Origin: Fervidobacterium gondwanense DSM 13020
GTDB taxonomy: Bacteria; Thermotogota; Thermotogae; Thermotogales; Fervidobacteriaceae
Assembly: GCF_900143265.1 (NCBI RefSeq)
Contig: NZ_FRDJ01000003.1
Coordinates: 62,001-126,000 of the forward strand
Reading direction: 5' to 3'
DNA: 64,000 bases
A model generated the notes under the pieces. The model was not told the origin of the DNA, did not search any database, and was given only the letters and a program-made list of their open reading frames with translations. Position 1 is the first letter of the stretch; every line of letters starts with the position of its first letter. Positions 10,149-20,213 of this stretch are shown in pieces. A program made the translations under genes and the position numbers.

Positions 10149-10976
10149 ATGAGTCGAGGTAAATTGTTACAGATCAAAAGAAAAATAACAGCAACCCAGT
10201 CGCTGAAAAAAATCACTAAAGCAATGGAAATGGTTTCAACCGCTCAAATAAAGAAGGTTGAAAAAAGATTGCGAATGGCAAGAGAGTTTCTTGCTGAAAC
10301 GAGCAGGATGGTATCTCAAGTTCACTTTGATGTGAAGCACCCATTCGTCACAGGTAATGGCAAAAGTGCTCTTATCGTAATTGGAACAGATATGGGGCTT
10401 TGTGGCTCGTTTCCAACAGAGATAGTCAAGAGAGCGCAAACTCTTGATAAGAAAGAGAATTTTGATTTTATCTATGTGGTTGGCGCAAAGATAACACCAG
10501 TGTTCAAAAATAATCCGAAAGTAGTTAGAATATACGAGCATGAGTACGATACACCAACTTTCGATTTCACTAAAACGGTTATCAACGACGTATTGTCAAA
10601 CAACGTAGCGAACGTTAAGGTAGTGTATGGAAAATTCAAGAGTAAACTCGCTCAGCTTCCTGATGTTTACACACTGACACCAATTAAATTGGAAGAAGGG
10701 CAGCCTAAAGGCGATAGGTATGAATTCGAACCCATTGAGGAAGCTTTCCAAAGGCACCTTTTGGAGTTTTACGCCTCAAGTGTTTTGTTCTCACTTGCTT
10801 TTGAAACGAAGATAAGTGAACTGTACGCAAGGCAAAATGCTATGAGAAATGCTACTGAAAATGCGGAAGAAGTTGTAAGACTGCTGACAGTAGATTACAA
10901 CAAAGTCAGACAAGCATCGATTACACAAGAGCTCATAGAGATTGTGACGGGTGCCGATGCTTTGAAAGAAGAGTAA
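10149..10976 (+). CDS. atpG: F-type ATP synthase subunit gamma
   Basis: Central rotor shaft of F1, 275 residues. The N-terminal helix has QIKRKITATQSLKKITKAM and the C-terminal helix has ARQNAMRNATENAEE, both typical of gamma. It lies 6 bases after atpA. Confidence 0.96.
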   Translation: MSRGKLLQIKRKITATQSLKKITKAMEMVSTAQIKKVEKRLRMAREFLAETSRMVSQVHFDVKHPFVTGNGKSALIVIGTDMGLCGSFPTEIVKRAQTLDKKENFDFIYVVGAKITPVFKNNPKVVRIYEHEYDTPTFDFTKTVINDVLSNNVANVKVVYGKFKSKLAQLPDVYTLTPIKLEEGQPKGDRYEFEPIEEAFQRHLLEFYASSVLFSLAFETKISELYARQNAMRNATENAEEVVRLLTVDYNKVRQASITQELIEIVTGADALKEE

Positions 10977-10986
10977 CGTTTTCTAA

Positions 10987-12426
<1,440 letters not shown>

Positions 12427-12458
12427 TTAGTTTCGAACAGTCGGGAGTGAATTGAGAT

Positions 12459-12761
12459 ATGAAAATCAAAATAGTTACTCCGTACAAGATAGTAGAATTC
12501 AGTAATGCAAAGTTAATAGTATTCAAAACAGTCGAAGGTGAAATGGGTGTTCTCGACAAGAGGGCACCCATTATTGCTAAGCTTGCAGTTTCTGATGTGA
12601 GAATAAAGACAGAAAATGCAGAGGAAACCTTCAAAGTCATAGGCGGTTTTATGCATTGTGATGGCAACGACAATGTAGTCATACTAACAGAAGACGTAGG
12701 AAGACCGGAAGACTTCGACCCTCACAAAATTGCTGGGAAAACCGAATTCCAAGAATCTTAG
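12459..12761 (+). CDS. atpC: F-type ATP synthase subunit epsilon, short form
   Basis: Regulatory and central-stalk subunit. Only the N-terminal beta-sandwich is recognisable (FKTVEGEMGVL, then a GGF near residue 67). The protein stops at 100 residues, soon after the beta domain, so the usual C-terminal helical hairpin (about 45 residues) that inhibits ATP hydrolysis appears to be absent or reduced to a remnant. It is the last gene of the operon. Confidence 0.9.
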   Translation: MKIKIVTPYKIVEFSNAKLIVFKTVEGEMGVLDKRAPIIAKLAVSDVRIKTENAEETFKVIGGFMHCDGNDNVVILTEDVGRPEDFDPHKIAGKTEFQES

Positions 12762-12800
12762 CGACTGATAAGAGCAATGAATATGGTGGGGTGAAAAGAT

Positions 12801-13637
12801 TTGAAAAGTGCGATAGTAATTGATAGTACGACAAAATTGAGAAAGAATTTTTCTTCTGATGTAGATATATACACAGTTCCTGTTAGAGTGTTTATAGACG
12901 ATGAAGAGTTCCAAGATTCAGACGGACTTACCCAAAAGATATTGGAAAGCATTAAAGAAGATAAGAAAGTAGAGACATCGTTACCGCGAATAGACTATAT
13001 AGAAGAACTATTTGAAAAACTACACAAGGAATATGATATAGTTTATGTCCTTTCAGTATCTTCACTTTTGAGTGGTACGTACAATTTACTGTGCACAATA
13101 GCGAACAAATACGAGAATATCATAGTCTTCGACTCGAAAACGGTAAGTATTCAGAACACTTATGTTTTAGAACGTATGATTAAGGATATTTCAAATGGTA
13201 AAATTTTGGAAGAAGATGATATAATATCATATAGAGATGAATCGCTATTCCTAATATCTGTTTTCGACATAACAAGATTACACAAGAGTGGTCGAATAGG
13301 TAAAGTCGTGTCTCTAATAGGAAAAATAATGCACGTCAAACCAGTTCTAACAATTGCACGAAGTGGCGAAGTGCAACTGGTACAGAAGGCTGTAAGTTCT
13401 AAGAAGATTTCTGAGATACTGAGAGAGCGCGTTGAGGCGTTTGTTGAAAAACAGAAAAATCTGGGCAGTAGTTCATTTGTAATATACGGAGCTGTCGGAA
13501 GAGATGAGTATAAAGATTATGTATATGATATTGCTAAGAACTATGATTTAAAACCACAATTTCTTGATATCGGACCGGCGGTTATGACACATGTGGGAAC
13601 GGAAGGATTCGGATTGGTGATTGGTGTTTGGGAGTAG
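12801..13637 (+). CDS. DegV-family fatty-acid-binding protein (copy 1)
   Basis: DegV/FakB proteins bind a fatty acid, often to present it to a kinase for phospholipid synthesis. This 278-residue protein has the family start AIVIDSTTKL, the T(S)LP segment, SSLLSGTYN, the RLHKSGRIGK element and the C-terminal IGPAVMTHVG. It starts with TTG at 12801 after GGGGTGA. A second DegV gene follows at once; no FakA-type kinase is visible in the window. Confidence 0.9.
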   Translation: MKSAIVIDSTTKLRKNFSSDVDIYTVPVRVFIDDEEFQDSDGLTQKILESIKEDKKVETSLPRIDYIEELFEKLHKEYDIVYVLSVSSLLSGTYNLLCTIANKYENIIVFDSKTVSIQNTYVLERMIKDISNGKILEEDDIISYRDESLFLISVFDITRLHKSGRIGKVVSLIGKIMHVKPVLTIARSGEVQLVQKAVSSKKISEILRERVEAFVEKQKNLGSSSFVIYGAVGRDEYKDYVYDIAKNYDLKPQFLDIGPAVMTHVGTEGFGLVIGVWE

Positions 13638-13655
13638 TATTTGGGAGATGAAAAT

Positions 13656-14483
13656 ATGAAGAAAATTTACATTTTTGATAGTTCCGTGGATTTTCAGAAA
13701 GATATTGATTTTGGTGTTCCTACGGATGTTTTACCGTTGAGAGTATACGTTGACGATAAAGAATACATCGACAAGGTTACGATAACAGATGAAGAATTTT
13801 ACAAGTATTGCCTTAGTGGAGCTAAAGTCACAACATCGCAGCCTAAACAAGAAATGATTAAGGAAAAGCTTACAAAATACTCTAAGGAATTTGATGAAGT
13901 TTACGTTGTAACAATATCACAAAAACTCAGCGGAACATATGATACTGTTCAGTCGATTATAGAAAATGAGAAGCTTAAAAATGTCACTCTGATAGATTCT
14001 AAAAGTGGAAGTGTGAAAACGACGTACGTGTTGTACAGAGTTATTGGTGCGGCGGAAAATGGCGTCAAGGTCACGCAAGAACTTGCCGATGAGTTTGTCA
14101 GAGACAGTTTGTTAGTTTTCACAGTTTCTTCTTTAGAATACCTCGAACGTGGAGGAAGGATTGGCAAAGCGAAAGCATTGCTCGGTAAATTATTGAGAAT
14201 AAAGCCAATTCTTTCAACCGATGAAGAAGGATATACAATTTCACTCGGAATGGAAAGGACACACGAGGGATGCATATCTAAGATGAAGCAGTTGGCCGAG
14301 GAATTTGCGAGAAAAGTTTCAAATCCAATCGTGATGGGTGGGTATGGAGTTTCAGAAATGAAGACTTACCTCGACAAACTTTTGCAAGGTTTTAATGTGC
14401 ATTCGGTAGCCAGAATTGGTCCTGCAATATCGGCTCATGTAGGACCTGAAGTCTTCGGTCTTGTTGTTGGAAGGGGGTTTTGA
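13656..14483 (+). CDS. DegV-family fatty-acid-binding protein (copy 2)
   Basis: A second, diverged DegV protein of 275 residues. Visible motifs are VTTSQPK, QKLSGTYDTVQ, EYLERGGRIGKAKA and IGPAISAHVGPE. The ATG at 13656 follows GGGAGATGA and gives the usual N-terminus KKIYIFDSS; an upstream in-frame TTG at 13641 has no good ribosome site. The tandem pair suggests different fatty-acid specificity, which is inference. Confidence 0.9.
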   Translation: MKKIYIFDSSVDFQKDIDFGVPTDVLPLRVYVDDKEYIDKVTITDEEFYKYCLSGAKVTTSQPKQEMIKEKLTKYSKEFDEVYVVTISQKLSGTYDTVQSIIENEKLKNVTLIDSKSGSVKTTYVLYRVIGAAENGVKVTQELADEFVRDSLLVFTVSSLEYLERGGRIGKAKALLGKLLRIKPILSTDEEGYTISLGMERTHEGCISKMKQLAEEFARKVSNPIVMGGYGVSEMKTYLDKLLQGFNVHSVARIGPAISAHVGPEVFGLVVGRGF

Positions 14484-14486
14484 TAG

Positions 14487-14969
14487 ATGATAAAGGATTA
14501 TCTAAACAGCATTATTGAAGAAAAGTCATCGAAAGATTTCATAGTCTTTTCGTCGGTTCTTTTTTCGATTGGTTTTATCATGTCGATAATTTCAAACGCA
14601 TTTTTCTTCATCGACCATCCTGTCGTCAGGGCGTTTATCGGGATTGCTAACACCGTATTCTTCATTGGTGTGGTTGGTGTAGGAATTGTAATTTCAAAGT
14701 GGTTTAGAAATACAGATGATAAGTTGTACGCACTTTCAAATTTATATCTTACTTTCACAATAATTTTTGCATTTCTTGCTTACTTTATCCCGTTTTTATT
14801 TCTCATAACTACTGCTCTGATTTTTGCACTTATACTTACGGCAAGGAAGTTTGTTTTGGAAGAAAGCGAATTGTTCGTCGGAAAAACCTTGTCTTATTTC
14901 CTCATCACTTTGTCATTCTACACGATGGAGCTTGTGACAGAGCTAAACGAACAAATCACTCGGAGGTGA
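14487..14969 (+). CDS. Small integral membrane protein of unknown function
   Basis: 160 residues, four predicted membrane helices and short loops; I recognise no domain. It starts 3 bases after the second DegV gene and ends 4 bases before hpf, so it is almost certainly in the same operon. The N-terminal 20 residues are cytoplasmic-looking and charged. Function unknown. Confidence 0.75.
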   Translation: MIKDYLNSIIEEKSSKDFIVFSSVLFSIGFIMSIISNAFFFIDHPVVRAFIGIANTVFFIGVVGVGIVISKWFRNTDDKLYALSNLYLTFTIIFAFLAYFIPFLFLITTALIFALILTARKFVLEESELFVGKTLSYFLITLSFYTMELVTELNEQITRR

Positions 14970-14973
14970 TTGT

Positions 14974-15528
14974 ATGGAAGTCAGAACATTTGCACGCGGT
15001 TTTGAGTTATCAGACGCTATTGAAAGCTACTTAAACGAGCGATTGGACAAAGTAAAGAGAGCTTTGGGATATCTTGGGAACAAGGAAAGTACAAATATCG
15101 AGGCGAGGTTTGACAAGGACGGTCCCTATTATACGTTAAGATTGCTTACCCACATCAATGGTAAAGATGTTGTGGTGCAGGAAAAAGCGAATGACATTTA
15201 CGGCGTGATTGATAACGCGTGCGACAGTTTTGACAAGGCTGTTAGAAAAGAGCGAGAACTTTACAAATCGTATCATAAATCAAATGTGAAGGGCACGATT
15301 GAAGCAATGGCTGAAGAACTTGCACCAAGGTATGAAATAGAAGACGAAGAAGATAAGATTGAAAACGTAAGAAGAATTTACTTGGCTCACGTTAGCTTGG
15401 AAGAAGCAATTGCCCAAATGGACGTTATGGGCCACCAGTTCTTTGTGTTCAGAAACGTCGATACCGGTGAAATTAACCTAATTTACAAAAGGGACGGAAA
15501 ATACGGACTCATTGAATTTGAAGAATAA
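14974..15528 (+). CDS. hpf: Ribosome hibernation promoting factor, long form
   Basis: The protein binds the 30S subunit and promotes inactive 100S dimers in stationary phase. At 184 residues it is the long form, with an N-terminal YfiA/RaiA domain (about 1-105), a linker, and the C-terminal dimerisation domain (about 130-184) with FVFRNVDTGEINLIYKR. It follows a GGAGGTGA ribosome site and a strong terminator lies 33 bases downstream. Confidence 0.93.
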   Translation: MEVRTFARGFELSDAIESYLNERLDKVKRALGYLGNKESTNIEARFDKDGPYYTLRLLTHINGKDVVVQEKANDIYGVIDNACDSFDKAVRKERELYKSYHKSNVKGTIEAMAEELAPRYEIEDEEDKIENVRRIYLAHVSLEEAIAQMDVMGHQFFVFRNVDTGEINLIYKRDGKYGLIEFEE

Positions 15529-15561
15529 AATCCGAAAAATTAATAGAATGCCATAAATAAA

Positions 15562-15590
15562 CAAGTGCCCGCAAGGGCACTTGCTTTTTT
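15562..15590 (+). terminator. Rho-independent terminator after hpf
   Basis: CAAGTGCCC-GCAA-GGGCACTTG, a 9-bp stem with a GNRA-type loop, followed by CTTTTTT. Confidence 0.93.
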
Positions 15591-15606
15591 GAAGTCTTTG
15601 TACTCC

Positions 15607-15657
15607 TTGACACAAGGAAAGAGAAGCTGTAGAATTTAATTGTGAAAGAAATCACGA
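15607..15657 (+). promoter_or_regulatory. Promoter with Rex-type operator for the sensor-hydrogenase operon
   Basis: TTGACA (15607-15612) and TAGAAT (15630-15635) are 17 bases apart. Four bases further on is TTGTGA-AAGAAA-TCACGA (15640-15657), one base from the Rex consensus TTGTGA-N6-TCACAA. The operator overlaps the expected transcription start, so binding would repress. The same layout occurs upstream of hydCBA-rex at 22666. Confidence 0.8.
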
Positions 15658-15702
15658 AAAATATTTCCACTGAGTAATTAACATACAGGGTAGGTGTGGG
15701 AC

Positions 15703-15978
15703 ATGATAGAGGATAACTCTTCAAGAATTATAGTTCAAATATGTCTTGGAAGTTCTTGTCATTTGAAAGGTGCTTACAGAATCGTTGAAACACTTAAAAG
15801 CAGATTAGGGGATGTAGTTGATTTAAGAGGTTCCCTTTGCATGGGAAGATGTGCTGAAGGGATAAACATAAAGGCTGGAGAAGAGCTTATCCCAAATGTT
15901 TCAGAGAATAATCTGGAGAGCGTTATTGAGTGCATAATAAGAAGAGCAGGTGTTCATGATGCAACTGACTGTAAGTAA
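15703..15978 (+). CDS. Thioredoxin-fold [2Fe-2S] ferredoxin (HydC C-domain-like)
   Basis: A 91-residue protein that matches the C-terminal half of NuoE/HydC. The four cluster cysteines follow the family pattern: CLGSSC, then about 38 residues later CMGRC. Such proteins pass single electrons to hydrogenase-type partners. It overlaps the sensor hydrogenase by about 20 bases and is transcribed from the promoter at 15607. The ATG at 15703 is preferred over an in-frame GTG at 15694. As I recall, Thermotoga maritima has a similar gene near its hyd genes. Confidence 0.85.
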   Translation: MIEDNSSRIIVQICLGSSCHLKGAYRIVETLKSRLGDVVDLRGSLCMGRCAEGINIKAGEELIPNVSENNLESVIECIIRRAGVHDATDCK

Positions 15979-17623
15979 GTATATACTTTCTGACAAAGCA
16001 AATTGTCAGTACTGCTATAAATGCTTGAGAAATTGCCCAGTAAAATCCATAAGTTTTAAGAACAATGAATCTCTTGTTATAGAAGAGGAATGTGTTCTTT
16101 GCGGAACATGTGTCCTTACTTGTCCTCAGAGTGCGAAAACATACAGAAAAGATTCTGACAAAATGATTCAGCTTTTTGGAAAACCTTTTGTACTTTCGAT
16201 TGCTCCGTCATTTTACGCACACTTTGAAGAACCACTTAAAATTCTTTCTTTATTGAGATCCTTAGGGGCAGTTTATATTTCAGAAACGGCAGTAGGAGCT
16301 GAATACGTTACAAATGAATACTTAAAGCTTTTTCAGAAAAGAACGGGACCTGCGATAACAACATCCTGCCCTGTTGTTGTTTCACTTATTGAAAAGCACT
16401 ACCCAGAACTAAAAGATTACCTTCTTGAACTAAAATCACCCGCTCTTGCGCACTACGAATTCCTTAATCACATGTTCGGTTCTATTCCGAAAATTTTTAT
16501 AAGTCCTTGTATCGCAAAAAAAGAGGAGCTTGATGGAAAATTCGACGTTGTGCTAACATTTGAGGAACTCGAAGGAATAATTGAAAAACAGGGACTTAAA
16601 GAAAAAGTTTCAACACTGAAGGAAACTTTCCCCGATGCACCGTATCCGAGAAGAACGAGAATCTACCCAGAATCCGGAGGAATAATCCGTTCAGCAAGTT
16701 TCGAAGGTAAGCATGATAGTCAGTCTTACATACTTGAGGGCATAAATAACATTATTGAATTTTTGAATACATTGCAGTCTTTGGAGGAAAAAGTGTTGAT
16801 TGAGGCATCTGCTTGTGTCGGTGGTTGTATAAATGGTCCTGCAATGAGAAAGGATGATAATATTTTACAGCGTAGATTAAGGATGAGAAAAATAATTTCG
16901 CAGCTTGATAAACTTGAAGGTAAAAGAATAGATACGGATAGCATACCCCTTCAGATTCACAGGACATTCAAAGACAGGAAAGTTAGATATAACGTGCCAG
17001 ATCATCTTATCTCAAAAATACTGGAAGAAATGGGAAAGACTGATCCTGTTAAAGAGCTTAATTGTACAGGATGTGGTTATGAAACATGCAGAGAAAAAGC
17101 AAGGGCAGTAGCCATTGGCAAGGCTGAAAAGGAGATGTGTTTTGAATACCTTGTTGAAAAAGTCTCTTCTTTCAGCAACCTCGTAGTCGAAGAGACGCCG
17201 AATGCAATAATAATATATCAGGATTCAGATGTGCTTTATCTAAATAACTCTGCCAAGTCCCTCTTCTCAGACTATTCAAATGAATTGATAATAGATATAT
17301 GCAGCAAATTCAAAGCTGATTCAAGTAGAATACACGAACTTTATGTAAAATCTCGAAAAGTATATCTTTATCCCAAAGTCTTTGACCTACCAAACAACGG
17401 TGGTACCGTTGTGTTACTCGTAGATATGACTGAGATGATGGTTCAGAAAGAAAAGATGAACGAAATGAGGAAGAAAACTATACAAAAGATTGAGGAAGTC
17501 TTGAATGACCAAATGAAATTAGCTCAGGATATAGCGAGTCTATTAGGTGAATCAATTGCTGAAACGAAATCACACTTTTCAGAATTCAAGAGATTCTTGG
17601 GGGACGAAAATGTTGACATGTGA
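15959..17623 (+). CDS. Sensory [FeFe]-hydrogenase (HydS-like) with PAS domain
   Basis: A probable H2 or redox sensor built on a hydrogenase. Two N-terminal [4Fe-4S] motifs (CQYCYKCLRNC and CVLCGTCVLTC) precede an H-cluster domain whose ligands are kept: TTSC (Cys137), SPCIAKKEE, and ACVGGC. An extra Fe-S motif CTGCGYETC follows, then a PAS-like region and a short C-terminal helix. Catalytic hydrogenases have TSCCP; here Ser136 replaces the proton-shuttle cysteine, as expected for a slow sensory enzyme of group C. ATG codons at 15956 and 15959 and a GTG at 15950 are possible starts. The gene overlaps the phosphatase by 14 bases, pointing to a coupled sensor-output pair. Confidence 0.88.
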   Translation: MQLTVSKYILSDKANCQYCYKCLRNCPVKSISFKNNESLVIEEECVLCGTCVLTCPQSAKTYRKDSDKMIQLFGKPFVLSIAPSFYAHFEEPLKILSLLRSLGAVYISETAVGAEYVTNEYLKLFQKRTGPAITTSCPVVVSLIEKHYPELKDYLLELKSPALAHYEFLNHMFGSIPKIFISPCIAKKEELDGKFDVVLTFEELEGIIEKQGLKEKVSTLKETFPDAPYPRRTRIYPESGGIIRSASFEGKHDSQSYILEGINNIIEFLNTLQSLEEKVLIEASACVGGCINGPAMRKDDNILQRRLRMRKIISQLDKLEGKRIDTDSIPLQIHRTFKDRKVRYNVPDHLISKILEEMGKTDPVKELNCTGCGYETCREKARAVAIGKAEKEMCFEYLVEKVSSFSNLVVEETPNAIIIYQDSDVLYLNNSAKSLFSDYSNELIIDICSKFKADSSRIHELYVKSRKVYLYPKVFDLPNNGGTVVLLVDMTEMMVQKEKMNEMRKKTIQKIEEVLNDQMKLAQDIASLLGESIAETKSHFSEFKRFLGDENVDM

Positions 17624-18749
17624 GATATATTACGCACAGAAGAACAAGCGTGGTGAAGAAGTCTGCGGAGACACGGTTAAATACAAGAAAAGCGAAGATA
17701 AGACAGTCATTAGCGTCTCAGATGGGCTAGGAAGTGGAATTAAAGCAAGTATTCTTTCTACTCTAACTGCTTCCATGGCGACTACCATGGTGTTGAATGA
17801 AGTTCCTATATCAGAAGTGTTCAATTCAATCATCTCGACGCTACCAACTTGTAAAGAACGCGGAATAAGTTACGCAACCCTCGCAACTTGCTCAGTTAAT
17901 CACCACACAGGAGAGACTCATATCTTTGAATACGACTGTCCTGTAGTATTAGTTTATCGTAAAGGCATGCCTATAGAAATTAAGAAGTACCAGTACGAAA
18001 TTCAAGGCCGGAAAGTATATGAGACAAACTTTTTAGCTAAACCTGGTGATATCATTTTCCTTATGACAGATGGAATTACTCAAGCAGGCATGGGGACGAA
18101 AAGATTTCCATTTGGCTTTGGTATTGAAAACGTTGTCAAAGAACTTAACAATCTTCTTCTGAATAAAGTTGATCTGAAAAGCATAGTTAGCCACCTCGTG
18201 CACTTAGCTGATGCACTTGACACCGGGACAAGAGGTGATGATGCAACAGCTTGTGCGATAAGAGTCAGGGAAAGAAGAAATTTAACAATAATGGTAGGAC
18301 CACCAGAAAGGAAAGAGTACGACGAACTTGTAGTTGAGAAACTCATCAAGTCGGAGGGAAAGAAAGTTGTCTGTGGTGGAACAACGAGCCAGATAGTTGA
18401 AAAAGTGCTCGGCAAAAGCGTGGAGATTGATTTTTCGAGCATATCTGAATATTCTCCACCGATAGGATACATGGAGGGAATAGATCTAGTGACAGAGGGT
18501 ATAATTACCCTCTCACAAGTTTTCAGATACTATGAAAATCAAGATTCAACACTTGGTGTTGGTGCACAGAAGCTTATAGATTTATTTGAAGAATCAGATG
18601 TCATAACCTTCCTCGTTGGAAGGGCAATTAATCCTGCCCACCAAAACCCACTATTCTCCCACGACATATCCCTCAAATTCAGGCTCATCCACGACATCTC
18701 CAACATACTCGAAAAGCGTGGAAAGATCGTGAAAGTGGAGTATTATTGA
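17610..18749 (+). CDS. SpoIIE/PP2C-family protein phosphatase with extra C-terminal domain
   Basis: A 379-residue serine/threonine phosphatase. The PP2C metal motifs are VSDGLGSG (Asp38), LMTDGITQAG and RGDDATACA at about residue 210. About 160 further residues form a separate domain, beginning near LTIMVGPPERKEYDEL, that I do not recognise. The start is the ATG at 17610, after TTGGGGGAC and inside the end of the sensor hydrogenase gene. This pairing suggests the hydrogenase state controls dephosphorylation of an unknown partner; no matching kinase is in the window. Confidence 0.87.
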   Translation: MLTCEIYYAQKNKRGEEVCGDTVKYKKSEDKTVISVSDGLGSGIKASILSTLTASMATTMVLNEVPISEVFNSIISTLPTCKERGISYATLATCSVNHHTGETHIFEYDCPVVLVYRKGMPIEIKKYQYEIQGRKVYETNFLAKPGDIIFLMTDGITQAGMGTKRFPFGFGIENVVKELNNLLLNKVDLKSIVSHLVHLADALDTGTRGDDATACAIRVRERRNLTIMVGPPERKEYDELVVEKLIKSEGKKVVCGGTTSQIVEKVLGKSVEIDFSSISEYSPPIGYMEGIDLVTEGIITLSQVFRYYENQDSTLGVGAQKLIDLFEESDVITFLVGRAINPAHQNPLFSHDISLKFRLIHDISNILEKRGKIVKVEYY

Positions 18750-18893
18750 TCTATTTTATATAACACTTTCCTATCACTTCACACAACTTTTTGAGAACTT
18801 CACGACAAAAATTCTGCCTGTTACGAAAAATGTATATTTCTTCTCGAACAAGGTGTTACAATAGCATCAGAAATCGTATTGGAGGTGATTCGA

Positions 18894-19490
18894 ATGGCAT
18901 TGCGCTTGCGTGAAATAATTGCGTTGTCTTTGCTTGGTGTCTTCTTGTTTGTAATTGCGGTACCCCAGAATGAGTTTGTTATAAATGAATACACGGAGTC
19001 AAGAAGTGTTGAAAGAGTTGAAGTTCTAACGCCCAAAGTGTTGATATCAGCAGCGACACTCAAAATCACTCTTTCACCAGACGATGACAAGTTAGTCTAT
19101 TCCGATTCATATACCCCGAGTCTCAGTGTATCTCAAGATATAACACGAATAAGTGGTATCACAAACTCTGTTATACTTGGGACAAAGAATATTGAGCATC
19201 TGCAGATCTCAACGGCAGTGGTTAGTGTGTTAGGAGTAATGAATCTAAAAAGCCTTGAAATATCTTCTGCAACCTGTGAGATAAATAAAATAATTATTAA
19301 AAATGGTTGTGATATAACTATCTCCGCAGCTGTCTTGAATGGAGAAATATATGTGGACAAATTGCAACAGTATGAAAATGTGTCGTTAGAGATAAACAGC
19401 ACAACCGCAGACGTCACTGTATATGTAAAGAGTGGCGATGAAGGTAAGATAAAGTTGAACAATCCAAAGGTGAAGATAAGAAATTGGTGA
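18894..19490 (+). CDS. Exported protein with DUF4097-like beta repeat
   Basis: A 198-residue protein with a charged start and one hydrophobic segment (about residues 7-24) acting as signal or anchor. The rest is a succession of short beta strands with repeated ISAAT, ISTAVV, ISSATCEI, ISAAVLN and INSTTADV, resembling the DUF4097/putative-adhesin beta-solenoid. The ATG at 18894 follows a near-perfect GGAGGTGAT; an upstream TTG overlaps that site. Function unknown. It heads a group that ends with a two-component system. Confidence 0.7.
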   Translation: MALRLREIIALSLLGVFLFVIAVPQNEFVINEYTESRSVERVEVLTPKVLISAATLKITLSPDDDKLVYSDSYTPSLSVSQDITRISGITNSVILGTKNIEHLQISTAVVSVLGVMNLKSLEISSATCEINKIIIKNGCDITISAAVLNGEIYVDKLQQYENVSLEINSTTADVTVYVKSGDEGKIKLNNPKVKIRNW

Positions 19491-19541
19491 ACGAGATAAT
19501 GTGAAATCTTCTTTCCATAAATCTTTTGGGAGGTGAAGGGT

Positions 19542-20213
19542 ATGAAGAAAGGTATAAACGTTTTGCTGGCAGTTTTACTGATATGCGTGTCTTTGAACGT
19601 CTTCGGTTTCGAATTCGGTGGTGGTGGACCGTTCGTGATGTTCATCCCTGGAGGAACTTTCTTCAATCTTAAAAACATCAACGTTCCCGTACTCGATTTT
19701 CCAAACTTTGAAGATGGTATAATAGCTCTTGGAGGATTTGGTTATGGAGGGGTTCCTGGTCTCTCATACGGTGGCGGTTTTGGATTCAGTGGTGAAAAAG
19801 AAGTAACGAAAGATGGGAATAAATACAAGCTCGTCGTTTCAAGTGGCTTCGGCGGAATGCTGAGAAATTTGTCCTTTGGAAGTGTATCTTTGCAAGCAGG
19901 CGCACATTTTGGTGGTATTGATATCGAACTTGGAAGGAAGGTAAATGAGAATAACACGAGTATCGGAAATCTTGAAGGTGGTACTTTGGAAGGTTACTTG
20001 TTTGCCAACATAAGTTATCTCGCAGTTGCATTTGAACTGTCTTTGGGTATAAAGGTTACAAACTTCATGGAACTCAGAGCGGGAGCTCTTGGAATCGCGG
20101 GTTACTCGTACGATGGTTGGTTAGTGAATAACAAGCCGCTTACAGGATTAAGTGATGAAAACAAATTTTTGCTTATGTACACTATCTACGGAGGAGTAGG
20201 TTTTGGATTCTAA
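19542..20213 (+). CDS. Glycine-rich exported protein, possible surface beta-barrel
   Basis: A 223-residue protein with a clear signal peptide (hydrophobic core about 6-21, ending NVFGFEF). The mature part is rich in Gly with alternating hydrophobic residues (GFGYGG, GGGFGFSG) and ends in GGVGFGF, a terminal Phe as in outer-membrane barrels. No named family recognised. GGGAGGTG precedes the ATG at 19542. It overlaps the next gene by 11 bases. Confidence 0.7.
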   Translation: MKKGINVLLAVLLICVSLNVFGFEFGGGGPFVMFIPGGTFFNLKNINVPVLDFPNFEDGIIALGGFGYGGVPGLSYGGGFGFSGEKEVTKDGNKYKLVVSSGFGGMLRNLSFGSVSLQAGAHFGGIDIELGRKVNENNTSIGNLEGGTLEGYLFANISYLAVAFELSLGIKVTNFMELRAGALGIAGYSYDGWLVNNKPLTGLSDENKFLLMYTIYGGVGFGF

